Positions 7,220-16,736 of a stretch of DNA of 64,000 nucleotides are shown here, in pieces. The notes under the pieces are model-generated. The model did no database searches and was not told the DNA's origin. It saw only the letters and a list, made by a program, of their open reading frames with translations. Origin of the DNA: Pseudogemmobacter bohemicus (GTDB lineage: Bacteria > Pseudomonadota > Alphaproteobacteria > Rhodobacterales > Rhodobacteraceae); NCBI RefSeq assembly GCF_003290025.1, contig NZ_QNHG01000002.1, positions 1,186,976 through 1,250,975 of the forward strand, in the 5' to 3' direction. A program made the translations under genes and the position numbers. Numbering within the stretch: position 1 is the first letter of the stretch; each line of letters opens with the position of its first letter.

Positions 7220-7296
7220 ACCCGTCAACAGCCCAACCCCTTGCCCGCATTCGGTTTCCCGCTTGCGGCTGGTCTGCTCAACTGTCAGAGGAAGAT

Positions 7297-7371
<75 letters not shown>

Positions 7372-7446
7372 ACCGTGAGCGGGTGTTTAGCGAAGCCTCT
7401 TGCAGGCTGCAAGAGGGGTTATGAAGGAAATTTGGCGGGAGTTATC

Positions 7447-8634
7447 ATGGCCGGGACATGGGATGTCATCGTGCTCGGGGCCGGTGCTGCGGGAATGTTT
7501 GCGGCCATCGAGGCGGGGCGGCGTGGCCGGCGGGTGCTGGTGGTCGAACATGCGGCAAATCCGGGTGAGAAGATCCGCATCTCGGGCGGCGGGCGCTGCA
7601 ATTTCACCAATACCGGTATCGGGATTGAGAATTATCTCGGGCAGAATCCGCGATTTGCGCTTTCGGCGCTGAAACGGTTCACGCAATGGGATCTGGTGGC
7701 GCGCCTTGATCAGGCGGGCATTGCCTGGCATGAAAAGACGCTGGGGCAGTTGTTCTGCGATGGCTCGGCAAAGCAGGTTGTCGCCTGGCTGGCTGGCGAA
7801 ATGCGGGCGGCGGGGGTGGAGCTCTGGCTCTCAACCGAGCCGGGTGAGGTTACGCGCGCGGGCGGCGGGTTCCGCGTTGCGACGCCGCGCGGGGTTCAGG
7901 AGGCGCGGGCGCTGGTGCTGGCGACCGGCGGCAAGTCGATTCCGAAAATGGGAGCGAGCCCCTGGGGTTACCGGGTGGCGGAGAGTCTTGGGCTGAGCGT
8001 GACCGCGACGCGGCCGGCGCTGGTGCCGCTGACTTTCGCCGAACAGGAACTGGTCTGGATCGCGCCGCTGGCCGGGGTCTCGGCGCCGGTGCGGGTCAGG
8101 TGTGGGGTGGGGCGGTTCGATGAGGCGATGCTCTTCACCCATCGCGGGCTGTCGGGGCCGGCCATCCTGCAGATCTCCAGCTATTGGCGCGAGGGAGAGC
8201 GGATCTCGGTCGATCTGATGCCGGGCGCGGAGAGTGCCGCCGGGTTTGCGGCGCTGCTGAAGGCTGCCAAGCGCAAGGGCGGGCGGATTTCCCTGGCGCA
8301 AGCACTGGCCGGGGCGCTGCCGGAGCGGCTGGCGAAACATCTGGGCCAGGCCGTGCCGGGACCGCTGGCCGAGATGTCGGATGCAAAGCTCGACCAGCTG
8401 GCGGCGGGCCTGCATGACTGGCAGCTGATGCCGGTCGGCTCGGAAGGCTATCGCACCGCCGAGGTGACGCTGGGCGGCGTCGATACTGGCGGGCTGGACG
8501 CCAGGACGATGGAGGCGAAAACGGTCCCGGGCCTTTATGTGGTGGGGGAGCTGGTGGATATCACCGGCTGGCTTGGCGGCTATAACTTCCAATGGGCCTG
8601 GTCTTCGGGCTGGGCGGCGGGGCAGGTGGCCTGA
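7447..8634 (+). CDS. HI0933-like (YhiN-type) FAD-dependent oxidoreductase
   Basis: The ATG at 7447 opens MAGTWDVIVLGAGAAGMFAAIEA, an N-terminal Rossmann FAD-binding motif. RISGGGRCNFTN follows, the signature of the HI0933/YhiN flavoprotein family. The end carries GLYVVGELVDITGWLGGYNFQWAWSSG in pieces, the conserved C-terminal FAD contact. Length (395 aa) fits. The frame is open further upstream, across the tRNA gene, but that part is not protein-like. The substrate is unknown. The gene is single and ends at a strong terminator hairpin. Confidence 0.85.
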   Translation: MAGTWDVIVLGAGAAGMFAAIEAGRRGRRVLVVEHAANPGEKIRISGGGRCNFTNTGIGIENYLGQNPRFALSALKRFTQWDLVARLDQAGIAWHEKTLGQLFCDGSAKQVVAWLAGEMRAAGVELWLSTEPGEVTRAGGGFRVATPRGVQEARALVLATGGKSIPKMGASPWGYRVAESLGLSVTATRPALVPLTFAEQELVWIAPLAGVSAPVRVRCGVGRFDEAMLFTHRGLSGPAILQISSYWREGERISVDLMPGAESAAGFAALLKAAKRKGGRISLAQALAGALPERLAKHLGQAVPGPLAEMSDAKLDQLAAGLHDWQLMPVGSEGYRTAEVTLGGVDTGGLDARTMEAKTVPGLYVVGELVDITGWLGGYNFQWAWSSGWAAGQVA

Positions 8635-8652
8635 ACGCCGCTGCGGCAAAGC

Positions 8653-8682
8653 AAAAGGGCGGCCCCGCAAGGCCGCCCTTTT
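8653..8682 (+). terminator. Bidirectional intrinsic terminator
   Basis: AAAAGGGCGGCC and GGCCGCCCTTTT form a perfect 12-bp stem with a 6-base loop. A T-run on one strand and an A-run on the other serve the convergent flavoprotein and kpsE-like genes. Confidence 0.9.
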
Positions 8683-8709
8683 AATCTGCGCGGGTATTCT
8701 GTTCGGGCC

Positions 8710-10488
8710 TCAGGAAGAGACCTGTTCCCGCAGGATTGCCACCGTCATCGAGATCATCAGATAGATGCCGATCAGGATCAGCAGCGTCACAAGCGTATTT
8801 TCGAACACGCGCGGATAGGTCGGCACATCGGGCGGCACCGGTTCGACCGAGATCGACAGATAGCGGGTCTGGCTGTTCGCGGCCATCCGTGCGGTCTCCT
8901 TGGCCTGGAGCGATTGCGCCAGCATCATCTGCCGCGTCTCGACATCGGCCTGGGCCAGGCGCAGCTGACCCTGGATCTGCGCGAGCGAGATCTCTCCGCC
9001 CTGGCCTTCGGTCAGTTTGGTGCGCAGCATTGCGATTTCGGCTTCAAGCGTGGCGATGCGACGCTTGACCGGCTCCAGCCGGGCGGCATTGGGATTGGCA
9101 TTCGCCTCCATCTGCGCCAGCGCCAGCCGTTCCTGGATCAGCTGGCTGTCCAGCGTGCCGATCTGGCTGGTCAGAAGCGTCAGCTCGGTCTCGGAATTGA
9201 GGACCTTGAACTGTTCCTGCAGCGTGATGACCTTTTCCTGCGCCGCCAGCAGCGCGGTCTCGGCATCCTGATAGCTCTCATCCGCACCCGCCATCGCATC
9301 CTCGCGCAGGCGGTAGGTCAGCTGGTCGACCTGTTCTTCGGCATAGCCGATCAGCTGTTTCGACCAGTCGACCGAAAGCTGCGCATCGGGCGAGATCGCC
9401 TCCATCCGGATGATGCCCTCGGACGGATCGTAGGAGATCAGGATATGCGATTTGTAAAGCTTATAGGCGTCTTCCAGCGAGGCCTCGGGGGGCAGGCGCA
9501 GGATCGGGTCGATCGCATCACCCATGAAGGCCGCGCGGAAGCCGATATCGTCTTCCAGCCGCATCATCGCCTCACGCGATTGCAGATAGCCCTGCACCGC
9601 GATGGAATCCTGCGAGGTGGCCAGCGATGTGCCCTGCAACATGCCGCCAAGCGCGCCGCCGGCCTGCGGGCTTTCCGCCTTATGCACCGCGAATTCCGAT
9701 TTGGTGCCATATTGCCTTGTGGCGACCGACGAGAAATACCAGCCCGCGATCAGCGTCGGCAGCAGCACGAAGATGAACATCCGCACGAACAAGAGCGCCA
9801 GCTTGCGGCGGCGGCGCTTCGCGATGTCCTGCTGCATGCGCAGGATCTCGGCGGCATGGTTCACCTCGACCCTTTGTTCGGTCGAGGGAACCTGGATAGG
9901 CTTGACCGTCTGCGGCAGTTTCACCCCATCGCCCGGCAGCGGCGACAAAGCGCGCCCGGTTCCCGCTTTGCCGCCACCACCACCGCCATCGGCGGCAGTG
10001 GCGAGGCCCGTGCCTGTACCCGTGCCGGGCTCGGCCGCGACCAGATCCAGCATCGAGCCGCGCTCGAACGGGTTGATTCCGGCGGCACGCAGCAGCCGCA
10101 CCGCGTCATAATCCGAGGTTGCCGGCATATTATGGCTTTGCGCCAGGCGGCGGGCGGTGCGCAATTGCCGCCCCGTCAGCCCCTCTTTGCGGATCGCGGC
10201 CAGTTCCTTCGCGACCGGATCATTCTCGTCGACACCGGCATCGCCGCCCTCCGCATCGGCGGGCCGTTTCGCTGCGCCGCTGTCGGCAATGGCGCTTTTC
10301 AGCGCGGCACTGCCCACCGGGCCGCCTGCGGTTTCAAATTTCTGATCGCCGAAACCGTCTTCGGGATTGTCGAACAGCATCTCGCCCGGCGCCGGTTTGG
10401 GAACGAGAACAGGCCCCGGGCGGGGTGCTGCTGCGGCGGGGATGTCTTGGCGGCGGATGTTGAACCGCGCGGCCTTAAGCATAGTCAT
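8710..10488 (-). CDS. kpsE: Capsule polysaccharide export inner-membrane protein, KpsE-like
   Basis: A 592-aa protein with a long cytoplasmic proline/glycine-rich N-terminus, a membrane helix near LALLFVRMFIFVLLPTLIAG, a periplasmic coiled-coil region (AQEKVITLQEQF, AMEANANPNAARLEPVKRR-like heptads), and a C-terminal helix LVTLLILIGIYLMISM. This is the two-helix topology of polysaccharide co-polymerase/KpsE proteins, which connect the ABC exporter to the outer-membrane channel. The N-terminal extension with GLTGRQLRTARRLAQ is typical of Rhodobacterales members. The start is either ATG 10488 or 10482; both overlap the end of the kpsT-like gene, so translation is coupled. No kpsM neighbour is present. 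Confidence 0.8.
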   Translation of the reverse strand: MTMLKAARFNIRRQDIPAAAAPRPGPVLVPKPAPGEMLFDNPEDGFGDQKFETAGGPVGSAALKSAIADSGAAKRPADAEGGDAGVDENDPVAKELAAIRKEGLTGRQLRTARRLAQSHNMPATSDYDAVRLLRAAGINPFERGSMLDLVAAEPGTGTGTGLATAADGGGGGGKAGTGRALSPLPGDGVKLPQTVKPIQVPSTEQRVEVNHAAEILRMQQDIAKRRRRKLALLFVRMFIFVLLPTLIAGWYFSSVATRQYGTKSEFAVHKAESPQAGGALGGMLQGTSLATSQDSIAVQGYLQSREAMMRLEDDIGFRAAFMGDAIDPILRLPPEASLEDAYKLYKSHILISYDPSEGIIRMEAISPDAQLSVDWSKQLIGYAEEQVDQLTYRLREDAMAGADESYQDAETALLAAQEKVITLQEQFKVLNSETELTLLTSQIGTLDSQLIQERLALAQMEANANPNAARLEPVKRRIATLEAEIAMLRTKLTEGQGGEISLAQIQGQLRLAQADVETRQMMLAQSLQAKETARMAANSQTRYLSISVEPVPPDVPTYPRVFENTLVTLLILIGIYLMISMTVAILREQVSS

Positions 10489-11125
10489 AGAGGCGTTTCG
10501 CTTCTTCGAGTGTGTCGAACATATAGAGCTGGCCATTGCGCAGCACCGCGGCCTGGCGGCAGAATTTCTCCAGCGTTTGCGCCGAATGCGAGACGATGAC
10601 AACCGTTGCATTCTTCAGCCGCTCGCGCAGGATGCCGCCCGCCTTGCGGTTGAATTCAACATCGCCGGTCGAGGGCATGCCCTCGTCGATCAGGTAGATG
10701 TCGAATTCCAGCGCCAGCATCAGCGCAAAGTTGAAGCGCGATTTCATGCCCGAGGAATAGGTCGCATAGGGCATCCGGAAGTAATCGCCCAGATCACAGA
10801 CCCAGCGACAAAAGCTTTCGACATAATCCGGATCCAGCCCATAGAGCCTGGCGATATAGCGGCTGTTTTCCAGCGCCGACATCTTGCCCGATACGCCGCC
10901 CATAAAGCCCAGCGGAAACGAGACCCGGCTGGTCTTGGTGATGCGGCCGTCATCGGGTTTTTCCAGACCGGCCATCATCTGGATCAGCGTGGTCTTGCCG
11001 GTGCCATTGGGGGCGAGAATGCCCAGCGAGCGCCCCGGCTCGACCCGGAAAGAGGCGCGGTCAAGGATGACCTTGCGCCTTGTGCCGGTCCAGAAGGATT
11101 TGGAAACACTGTCGAACTCGATCAT
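10475..11125 (-). CDS. kpsT: Capsule export ABC transporter ATP-binding protein, KpsT-like
   Basis: MIEFDSVSKSFW starts the protein after a GGAGCAGG ribosome site. Walker A is LAPNGTGKTTL, a signature-like YSSGMKSRFNFAL replaces the usual LSGGQ, Walker B is FDIYLIDEGM, and the switch histidine is in VIVSHS. These are features of KpsT/TagH-type polysaccharide exporters. At 216 aa it is full length. It is followed by kpsE with overlap. The permease (kpsM) is not upstream, where an antiporter gene begins, so the membrane partner must be encoded elsewhere. Confidence 0.88.
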   Translation of the reverse strand: MIEFDSVSKSFWTGTRRKVILDRASFRVEPGRSLGILAPNGTGKTTLIQMMAGLEKPDDGRITKTSRVSFPLGFMGGVSGKMSALENSRYIARLYGLDPDYVESFCRWVCDLGDYFRMPYATYSSGMKSRFNFALMLALEFDIYLIDEGMPSTGDVEFNRKAGGILRERLKNATVVIVSHSAQTLEKFCRQAAVLRNGQLYMFDTLEEAKRLYDYA

Positions 11126-11381
11126 CTTGCAACCTGCTCCGGCCTGACGGGCCCATTTCCTTCTGCGTCTTCGCCGCTTGCGCCATTGCGGGGCACAGGC
11201 GGGCATCTGACCCGGTTATCCACAGCATACGCGCAGAGTCCGGCCTAATCGTTAACGCGTCCTGTGCGCAGTATCCTCCTGGATTCTGGCTGTATTATGT
11301 CTGAGGCGGGGGTGGTGTGACAAACATTTGTGAGACCGGCGGAGGATTTGCCCTGTCGGTCTCTGTATTCGGGCCGGCGGG

Positions 11382-12611
11382 TCAGCTGCCCGCCCCCTGG
11401 GCGCGGCGCAGCACCAGGCGTGACAGCAGCACCGCCAGCGGGCCTGCAAGCAGGCTGATCGCCATACCCATCCTCGCGGCCTCCCGCATGGCACCGCCGG
11501 GCAGGCTTGCTTCGATCGCGACGGCGGGTACGGTGAAGCCGATGGAAAGCAACAGGACCGAGAGCACCAGATCGCGCGCCCGGAGCCCGCGCGGCAGGCG
11601 TGAGCCGAAAATCGCGGCCAGCGCCAGAACCACAAGCGCCATGCCGACCGGCCGACCGATCCACAGCGCCCCCAGCATCACCAGCGTGGTCGGCGCAAAG
11701 GCGGCAAGATCCACCCCGCCCCGGATCAGCCCGAACAGGAAAAGCACCAGCACCACCGGCCAGACCAGCAGCCGGATCAGCCGGTTCAGCGGATCATGCA
11801 GGAAGTTCTCGGCCTCGGCGAAAAGGCCGAAGCTGCGATCCGCATGGGCAATGGCGGGCAAAAGCGGCAAAAGCCCCAGCGTCGCCGGCAGCCCGGCCGC
11901 CGCTACGCCGAACCAGCAAAAGGCACCGGCAACCGCATAGGGCCAGAGCGCGCCGGCGGCGCGCCGCTCGCGCTCGCTGGCGCCTTTGCCGGGGCTGCGT
12001 CCGAAGAATCGATGCACAGCCAGCGCCGAGGCAAGCGTGACCAGGAGCCACAAAAGACGCGGCGACAGCGCGAGATTGCTGATGCCAAGGATGACCAGCG
12101 CCATGATATCGGTGGCAATCGCCAGCAGCATCACCAGATGCAGCGCCGGACGCCGCCCGAAAACCATCCGGCCGAACAGGCAGACCAGCAAAGTGTCGCT
12201 GCCCAAAGGCGCCTGCCAGCCGCCGCCCGCCACAGCCTCCTGCGCGGTCTCGATCAGCGAGGAAAAGATCAGCCAGGCCAGCCCGGCCCCGATCAGCCCG
12301 CCCGCAGTCATGCCCAGCGGCAGGATCGCGCGGCGCCCCGAAAGCGAGCCGCGCTCCAGCGTCATCGCCTCCCAAAGCTCCTTGCCGATCAGGAAGAAGA
12401 ACAGCGCCATCAGGATATCGGCGACGATCATAAACGGGGTGAGGCTGACCGAACCGGCCCAGACCCAGTCCGGCATCGCCAGATCCGCCATCCGCCATTC
12501 GATGAAATCGTAATAGCTGCCCGGATCGAGATTGACCCAAAGCGTCGCCAGCCCGGCTCCGGCCAGCAGCGCCAGGGCAAATATGCGGATATGGGGCGAG
12601 ATTCGATACAT
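11382..12611 (-). CDS. NhaA-family Na+/H+ antiporter homologue
   Basis: A 409-aa protein with about 11 hydrophobic helices. FFFLIGKELWEAM corresponds to the conserved NhaA helix-2/3 region, and LGSDTLLVCLF and LLAIATDIMALVIL correspond to the two half-helices that carry the essential aspartates. E. coli NhaA has a DD pair in the second; here it is TD, so one of the two transport aspartates appears replaced. It may be an antiporter with altered stoichiometry or a diverged transporter. The start at MYRISPH is chosen because the upstream extension is not protein-like. Confidence 0.78.
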   Translation of the reverse strand: MYRISPHIRIFALALLAGAGLATLWVNLDPGSYYDFIEWRMADLAMPDWVWAGSVSLTPFMIVADILMALFFFLIGKELWEAMTLERGSLSGRRAILPLGMTAGGLIGAGLAWLIFSSLIETAQEAVAGGGWQAPLGSDTLLVCLFGRMVFGRRPALHLVMLLAIATDIMALVILGISNLALSPRLLWLLVTLASALAVHRFFGRSPGKGASERERRAAGALWPYAVAGAFCWFGVAAAGLPATLGLLPLLPAIAHADRSFGLFAEAENFLHDPLNRLIRLLVWPVVLVLFLFGLIRGGVDLAAFAPTTLVMLGALWIGRPVGMALVVLALAAIFGSRLPRGLRARDLVLSVLLLSIGFTVPAVAIEASLPGGAMREAARMGMAISLLAGPLAVLLSRLVLRRAQGAGS

Positions 12612-12764
12612 TTCGGGCGCAGTCCGGGGCAGGTACTCCAATCGGCTTAGACATGGCGGCGAGGGGCTGCAACCGCCCACCCCGGATGAATCGGACCCTG
12701 TTGCAGCGCTGCCCGCCCCGGCGGCAACCAGGCGCCTGGCGGCCGAGTGCGGATGCATCCGGCG

Positions 12765-12827
12765 GGGATATTTAGAGACAGATGAAAACCAGCCGCTGCT
12801 CTGATTTCATCTGTCTCTAAATATCCC
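12765..12827. repeat. Dispersed palindromic intergenic repeat, copy R1
   Basis: A 23-bp arm (12765-12787, core TATTTAGAGACAGATGAAA) is perfectly inverted at 12805-12827 across a 17-base loop. GC hairpins follow (GGCTCCGCAGGAGCC, then GAGGGGGCTGGCCCCCTC). Related copies lie at 16658, 33597, 43064 and 52832. Confidence 0.85.
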
Positions 12828-12911
12828 GGGGGTGAGGCTCCGCAGGAGCCGAGGGGGCTGGCCCCCTCGACCCGGCTGGAAATATATGCGAGCGGCACCT
12901 ATTCTCACCCT

Positions 12912-13514
12912 ATGGAACTGATCGGGGAAATCCGGGCCTGCCGCCTTTGCGAGGCGCGTTTTCAGGCGACCGCAACGGCGCATGAACCGCGGCCGGTGGT
13001 CTGGTTCCGGCCCGCTCCTTCGGGGCAGGGGCCGCGCCTGCTGATCGCCGGTCAGGCGCCGGGGGCGAGGGTGCATCTTTCCGGGCGCCCTTTCACCGAT
13101 CCCAGTGGTGACCGGCTCAGGCAATGGACCGGCCTGAATGAGGGCCAGTTCTACGAGCTCTCACGCATCGCGATCGTGCCGATGGCGTTCTGCTTCCCGG
13201 GCTATGACGCAAAGGGATCAGACCTGCCTCCGCCTCCGCTTTGCGCCCGCACCTGGCGGGACCGGGTCATTGCCGGCCTGCCCGATCTGCGGCTGACCCT
13301 TCTCGTTGGAGGTGCTGCGATCCGCTGGCATCTGGGGGCAAAGGATGTCACCGCCACCGTCCGGGCCTGGCGCGATTTCCTGCCCCGGGGGATCTTTCCC
13401 TTGCCCCATCCCTCCTGGCGCAATACGGGATGGCTGAAACGCAACCCCTGGTTCGGGGACGAGCTGCTGCCGGAGCTGCGCGCCCGGATCCGCAGCGTGA
13501 TGGAGATGCCATGA
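12912..13514 (+). CDS. Uracil-DNA glycosylase superfamily protein
   Basis: A 200-aa protein beginning with IRACRLCEARF. It has LLIAGQAPGARVH (motif 1-like, but with A/P where family-4 enzymes have GEAPG) and PLPHPSWRNTGW (motif 2-like). These are marks of the UDG fold in COG1573-type proteins. Only the first CxxC of the usual four iron-sulfur cysteines is obvious, so cluster binding is doubtful. Catalytic activity is not assured. It overlaps sseB by ATGA and so is co-translated with it. Confidence 0.75.
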   Translation: MELIGEIRACRLCEARFQATATAHEPRPVVWFRPAPSGQGPRLLIAGQAPGARVHLSGRPFTDPSGDRLRQWTGLNEGQFYELSRIAIVPMAFCFPGYDAKGSDLPPPPLCARTWRDRVIAGLPDLRLTLLVGGAAIRWHLGAKDVTATVRAWRDFLPRGIFPLPHPSWRNTGWLKRNPWFGDELLPELRARIRSVMEMP

Positions 13515-14320
13515 GCGAGACCACGCCTCCCAGCCTGCTTGACGAGGCCCATGCGGCGCTCTCTGCCGATCCGGGCAATGAGGCGGCGCTTTTGCGGTTC
13601 TACGACCGGCTGGCGGATGGCGAACTCTACCTTCTGCTTGAACGCGAGGCGGTGGGGGAGACCCTTGATCCGAAAGTCTTCGATCTTGAATCCGGCCCGG
13701 TGGTGCTGGTCTTCGACCGCGAAGAGCGGCTGGCGGATTTCACCGGCGGGATCGCCCCCTGGGCGGCGCTGCCCGGGCGGGTGATTGCGGGTTTTTTGCG
13801 CGGCCAGGGGATCGGGCTGGGCGTCAATCTCGGCGTCGCGCCCTCGGAAATGCTGTTGCCGCCCGAAGCGATGGACTGGCTCTCAGACGCGCTGGAGCCG
13901 GCGCCGGAAGAGGCGATGGGGCGGCCCGTGCGGTTCTTCGCGCCCTTGGTCCCGGCGGGGCTGAGCCTGGCGTTGCAGGACAAATTCGCCTCGGCCCGTG
14001 GGCTGGCCAGTGCCGCGCTGCTGGCAGGGGTCGAATATGATGATGGCAGGCGCGGCCATATGCTGGCCTTTATCGGCGCAAATACCGGGGCGGAACCTGC
14101 GCTGGCGCGGGCGGTGCAGGAGGCGCTGATTTTCTCGGGTCTCGATGCTGCCGCGCTGGACGTCGCTTTCTTTGGCCCGCAAGACCGGGCCCTGGCCGGG
14201 ATCGGAGAAAAGGCGTTGCGCTTTGATCTGCCCGAACCCGAGGCCCCGCCGGCGGCAGAGGCCAGGCCGGTATCGCCCGGGCCCGGAATGAACCCGGAAA
14301 AGCCGCCTTACCTGCGCTGA
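13511..14320 (+). CDS. sseB: SseB-family protein
   Basis: The protein (269 aa) starts MSETTPPSLLDEAHAAL with an ATG overlapping the stop of the UDG-like gene. It contains LYLLLEREAVGETL, LVFDREERLADFTG and GLGVNLG, matching the SseB N-terminal domain seen in enhanced-serine-sensitivity proteins. The C-terminus is proline/alanine rich. The molecular role of the family is poorly defined. No signal peptide is visible. Confidence 0.75.
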   Translation: MSETTPPSLLDEAHAALSADPGNEAALLRFYDRLADGELYLLLEREAVGETLDPKVFDLESGPVVLVFDREERLADFTGGIAPWAALPGRVIAGFLRGQGIGLGVNLGVAPSEMLLPPEAMDWLSDALEPAPEEAMGRPVRFFAPLVPAGLSLALQDKFASARGLASAALLAGVEYDDGRRGHMLAFIGANTGAEPALARAVQEALIFSGLDAAALDVAFFGPQDRALAGIGEKALRFDLPEPEAPPAAEARPVSPGPGMNPEKPPYLR

Positions 14321-14473
14321 ATATGGGGTATTATTTAACCACATATATCAGCACATTGTTTTTGCTGTATTTTTTGTAATTTCTGGCGCTTGACCGCCAT
14401 CGCACCATCTGCGACAAGCCCCCATCTGAATTCGCGCGGGGATTCCCCGCCTCTATCCTTGATGGAACCACCG

Positions 14474-14938
14474 ATGAAAACCTTCTCTGCTACCCCAGCG
14501 GATATCGAGAAGAAGTGGATCCTGATCGACGCCGAGGGCGTTGTTCTGGGTCGCCTCGCCACGATCGTCGCCAATATCCTGCGCGGCAAGAACAAGCCGA
14601 CCTATACCCCGCATATGGACATGGGTGACAATGTCATCGTGATCAATGCCGACAAGGTTCAGTTGACCGGCAACAAGCGCGAAGACAAGCGTTACTACTG
14701 GCATACCGGCCACCCGGGCGGCATCAAGTCGCGCACCGTGCGCGAAGTGCTGGAAGGCAACCACCCCGAGCGCGTCGTGATCAAAGCTGTCGAGCGTATG
14801 ATCACCCGCAACAGCCTGGGCCGTCAGCAAATGTCGAACCTGCGCGTCTATGCCGGCGCCGAACATGCCCATGAAGCTCAGCAGCCCACCGTCCTCGACG
14901 TCAAGCCGCTGAACCCGAAGAACACCCGGAGCGCGTGA
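14474..14938 (+). CDS. rplM: 50S ribosomal protein L13
   Basis: A 154-aa protein with [18 protein letters not shown] at the start and [15 protein letters not shown] and [16 protein letters not shown] inside, all hallmarks of L13. The start MKTFSATP fits alphaproteobacterial L13; an in-frame ATG four codons upstream (14462) is the alternative. rpsI follows after 5 bp, the usual rplM-rpsI operon. A TTGACC at about 14390 could be the -35 of its promoter. Confidence 0.97.
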   Translation: MKTFSATPADIEKKWILIDAEGVVLGRLATIVANILRGKNKPTYTPHMDMGDNVIVINADKVQLTGNKREDKRYYWHTGHPGGIKSRTVREVLEGNHPERVVIKAVERMITRNSLGRQQMSNLRVYAGAEHAHEAQQPTVLDVKPLNPKNTRSA

Positions 14939-14943
14939 TTTAA

Positions 14944-15447
14944 ATGGCCGATATCAAGTCTCTCGACGATCTGAAGGCCGCTGTGGGCACTGCTGCTCCG
15001 GCCGCCGCTGCCGAGGCTGCTCCGCGCGCCCCGGTCCGTGACAAGCTGAACCGTTCGTACGCGACCGGCAAGCGTAAGGATGCGGTTGCCCGCGTCTGGG
15101 TCAAGCCGGGTTCGGGCAAGTTCTTGATCCGCAACAACAAAGGCGAGTATGTCGATTATACCGCCTATTTCGCGCGTCCGGTGCTGCAGATGATCCTGCG
15201 TCAGCCCTTCCAGGTCGCGAATGTCGAAGGTCAGTATGACGTGATGGCGACTGTCGCCGGCGGCGGCCTCTCGGGCCAGGCTGGTGCGGTCAAGCACGGC
15301 ATCTCGAAAGCGCTGCAACTGTTCGAGCCGTCGCTCCGTGGCGCTCTGAAAGCCGCTGGTTTCCTGACCCGCGACAGCCGCGTTGTGGAACGGAAGAAAT
15401 ACGGCAAGGCCAAAGCCCGCCGTTCCTTCCAGTTCTCGAAGCGCTGA
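14944..15447 (+). CDS. rpsI: 30S ribosomal protein S9
   Basis: A 167-aa protein with an alanine-rich N-terminal extension typical of alphaproteobacteria, then [35 protein letters not shown] and the basic tail [16 protein letters not shown] that reaches the tRNA P-site. It is translated directly after rplM and followed by an intrinsic terminator. Confidence 0.97.
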   Translation: MADIKSLDDLKAAVGTAAPAAAAEAAPRAPVRDKLNRSYATGKRKDAVARVWVKPGSGKFLIRNNKGEYVDYTAYFARPVLQMILRQPFQVANVEGQYDVMATVAGGGLSGQAGAVKHGISKALQLFEPSLRGALKAAGFLTRDSRVVERKKYGKAKARRSFQFSKR

Positions 15448-15465
15448 TCCGCTTCACAGTATCCG

Positions 15466-15496
15466 AAAGGCGCGGGGGGAAACCTCCGCGTCTTTT
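15466..15496 (+). terminator. Intrinsic terminator of the rplM-rpsI operon
   Basis: A GC-rich stem with G-T wobbles (AAAGGCGCGGGG pairing with CCTCCGCGTCTTTT) ends in TTTT about 20 bp after the rpsI stop. Confidence 0.75.
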
Positions 15497-16657
15497 GCAT
15501 TGGCGGGGCCGGCTGTGGCGGAGTGCCGTGACCTCCGGCGGCGAGATCAGGGCGTATTCATTCTGAAACAGCCAGCGGATCCTGCCCCCGGCGGTTGGAC
15601 GGATTGCCGCTGGATTCCAGCGGGGAATCCACTCTGTTGCCATCCGGCCCTTGCCCGCCCGATACCGCCTGGAGAACCGGCTGCCATGCCGCAAAGAATG
15701 CTGGCTATGCCGCTCTGCGCCGGTTGGTCATGCAGAGGCTGGACACGCGCGGCTCCCGGTCGTTGGGGGGGGGGCGGGCATTCTGCGATGCAGCCATCCG
15801 GATTTGCCGGGGGGGGAAGGCTTGTCATCATCTGGGCGTGACTGGCAGTAGCCCCCCGGCAGCCCCGCTTGCGGAGCCCGATGGCCGAGAGCACGGCGAC
15901 CTGATCATGTGACGGGGCATGGCTCTCGGGCAGATCTGATACAGCGCAGGCCGGAATCGCGAGACTCGCGCGATAAATACGGCCGTCGGCGATATACGTG
16001 CGGCAGAGCTGACCCCGGGCGGCAAGGGTGACAGCCCGACCCGCCCCACCTTCCGGACCAGGACCCGCCCGAAGGGCCTGGTCGTACCGTGACCTGCGAC
16101 GACGCGGAGCTACTCTGCGCCCTGGGCATGTTGGTCCGGATATCGCCCAATCCGGTTAGGCGCAAGAAACGTCCATCCAGGGGCGGTCAGATGGCGGATA
16201 GTGTCATATGCCTGCCAGGCCCGACTGCAGGGGGCACGCATTGCGGTGCCCTTCGCCACGCAATCAAGGTCAGTATCAGGGGCGTCGGGGGATCCCCGCC
16301 ATCCGCTTCGATGTCCGGCCTTTCACCGGGATCCGATGTGTTCGAACCGGAATGGACATAATCCGCCGCGCGAAGGGGATACCCCCTGAACGGTGATGCC
16401 CGGGCGCATAGCCATCCGTTCATTCCGGGCCTGCGCTATGATCCCCATGCCCGCCAATCCCGAAGATGCTGATCCGACCGATGCGATCAGGCGCTTCCCG
16501 GGCAATGGACGCAGCCAGTCAAACCCCTCGCCGAATGACGGCCCAATCTCGCCCCACCCGAAGGCGCGCGCCCTTAAGGCTATGGCCCGGCTGGGCCGTC
16601 GCATCACCGGGACAGCCAGCCCCCCACGGTCAGGGGTGCAGAAAACTCCTGGCTGAC
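15497..16657. other. 1.2-kb gap with no recognisable gene
   Basis: Several short frames are open on both strands because of high GC, but none gives protein-like sequence or a motif I know. A run of ten G lies at 15765-15774. It may be decayed DNA like the 46.6-49.5 kb region. Confidence 0.5.
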
Positions 16658-16717
16658 TTCATCTGTCCTTAAATATCCCGGGGTGAGCGGCGTATGCCGC
16701 GAGGGGCAGCGCCCCTC
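16658..16717. repeat. Dispersed intergenic repeat, copy R2 (single arm plus hairpins)
   Basis: TTCATCTGTCCTTAAATATC at 16658 is one arm of the repeat. It is followed by two small hairpins, GCGGCGTATGCCGC (16687-16700) and GAGGGGCAGCGCCCCTC (16701-16717), just past the end of the M48 gene, where they may act as its terminator. Confidence 0.75.
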
Positions 16718-16736
16718 AGCGTGGCTGGCCCGGGCA

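Noticed and set aside
541-7296. tRNA-Gln as the attachment site of the whole island
   Set aside because: The tRNA 3' end faces the island, but I found no copy of its last 15-20 bases near 541-650 or elsewhere in the island, so integration into the tRNA is not shown.
8914-10599. Long plus-strand open frame opposite the kpsE-like gene
   Set aside because: It is a GC-driven shadow with Arg/Gln/Asp-rich sequence and no motif; the minus-strand frame has clear topology and family motifs.
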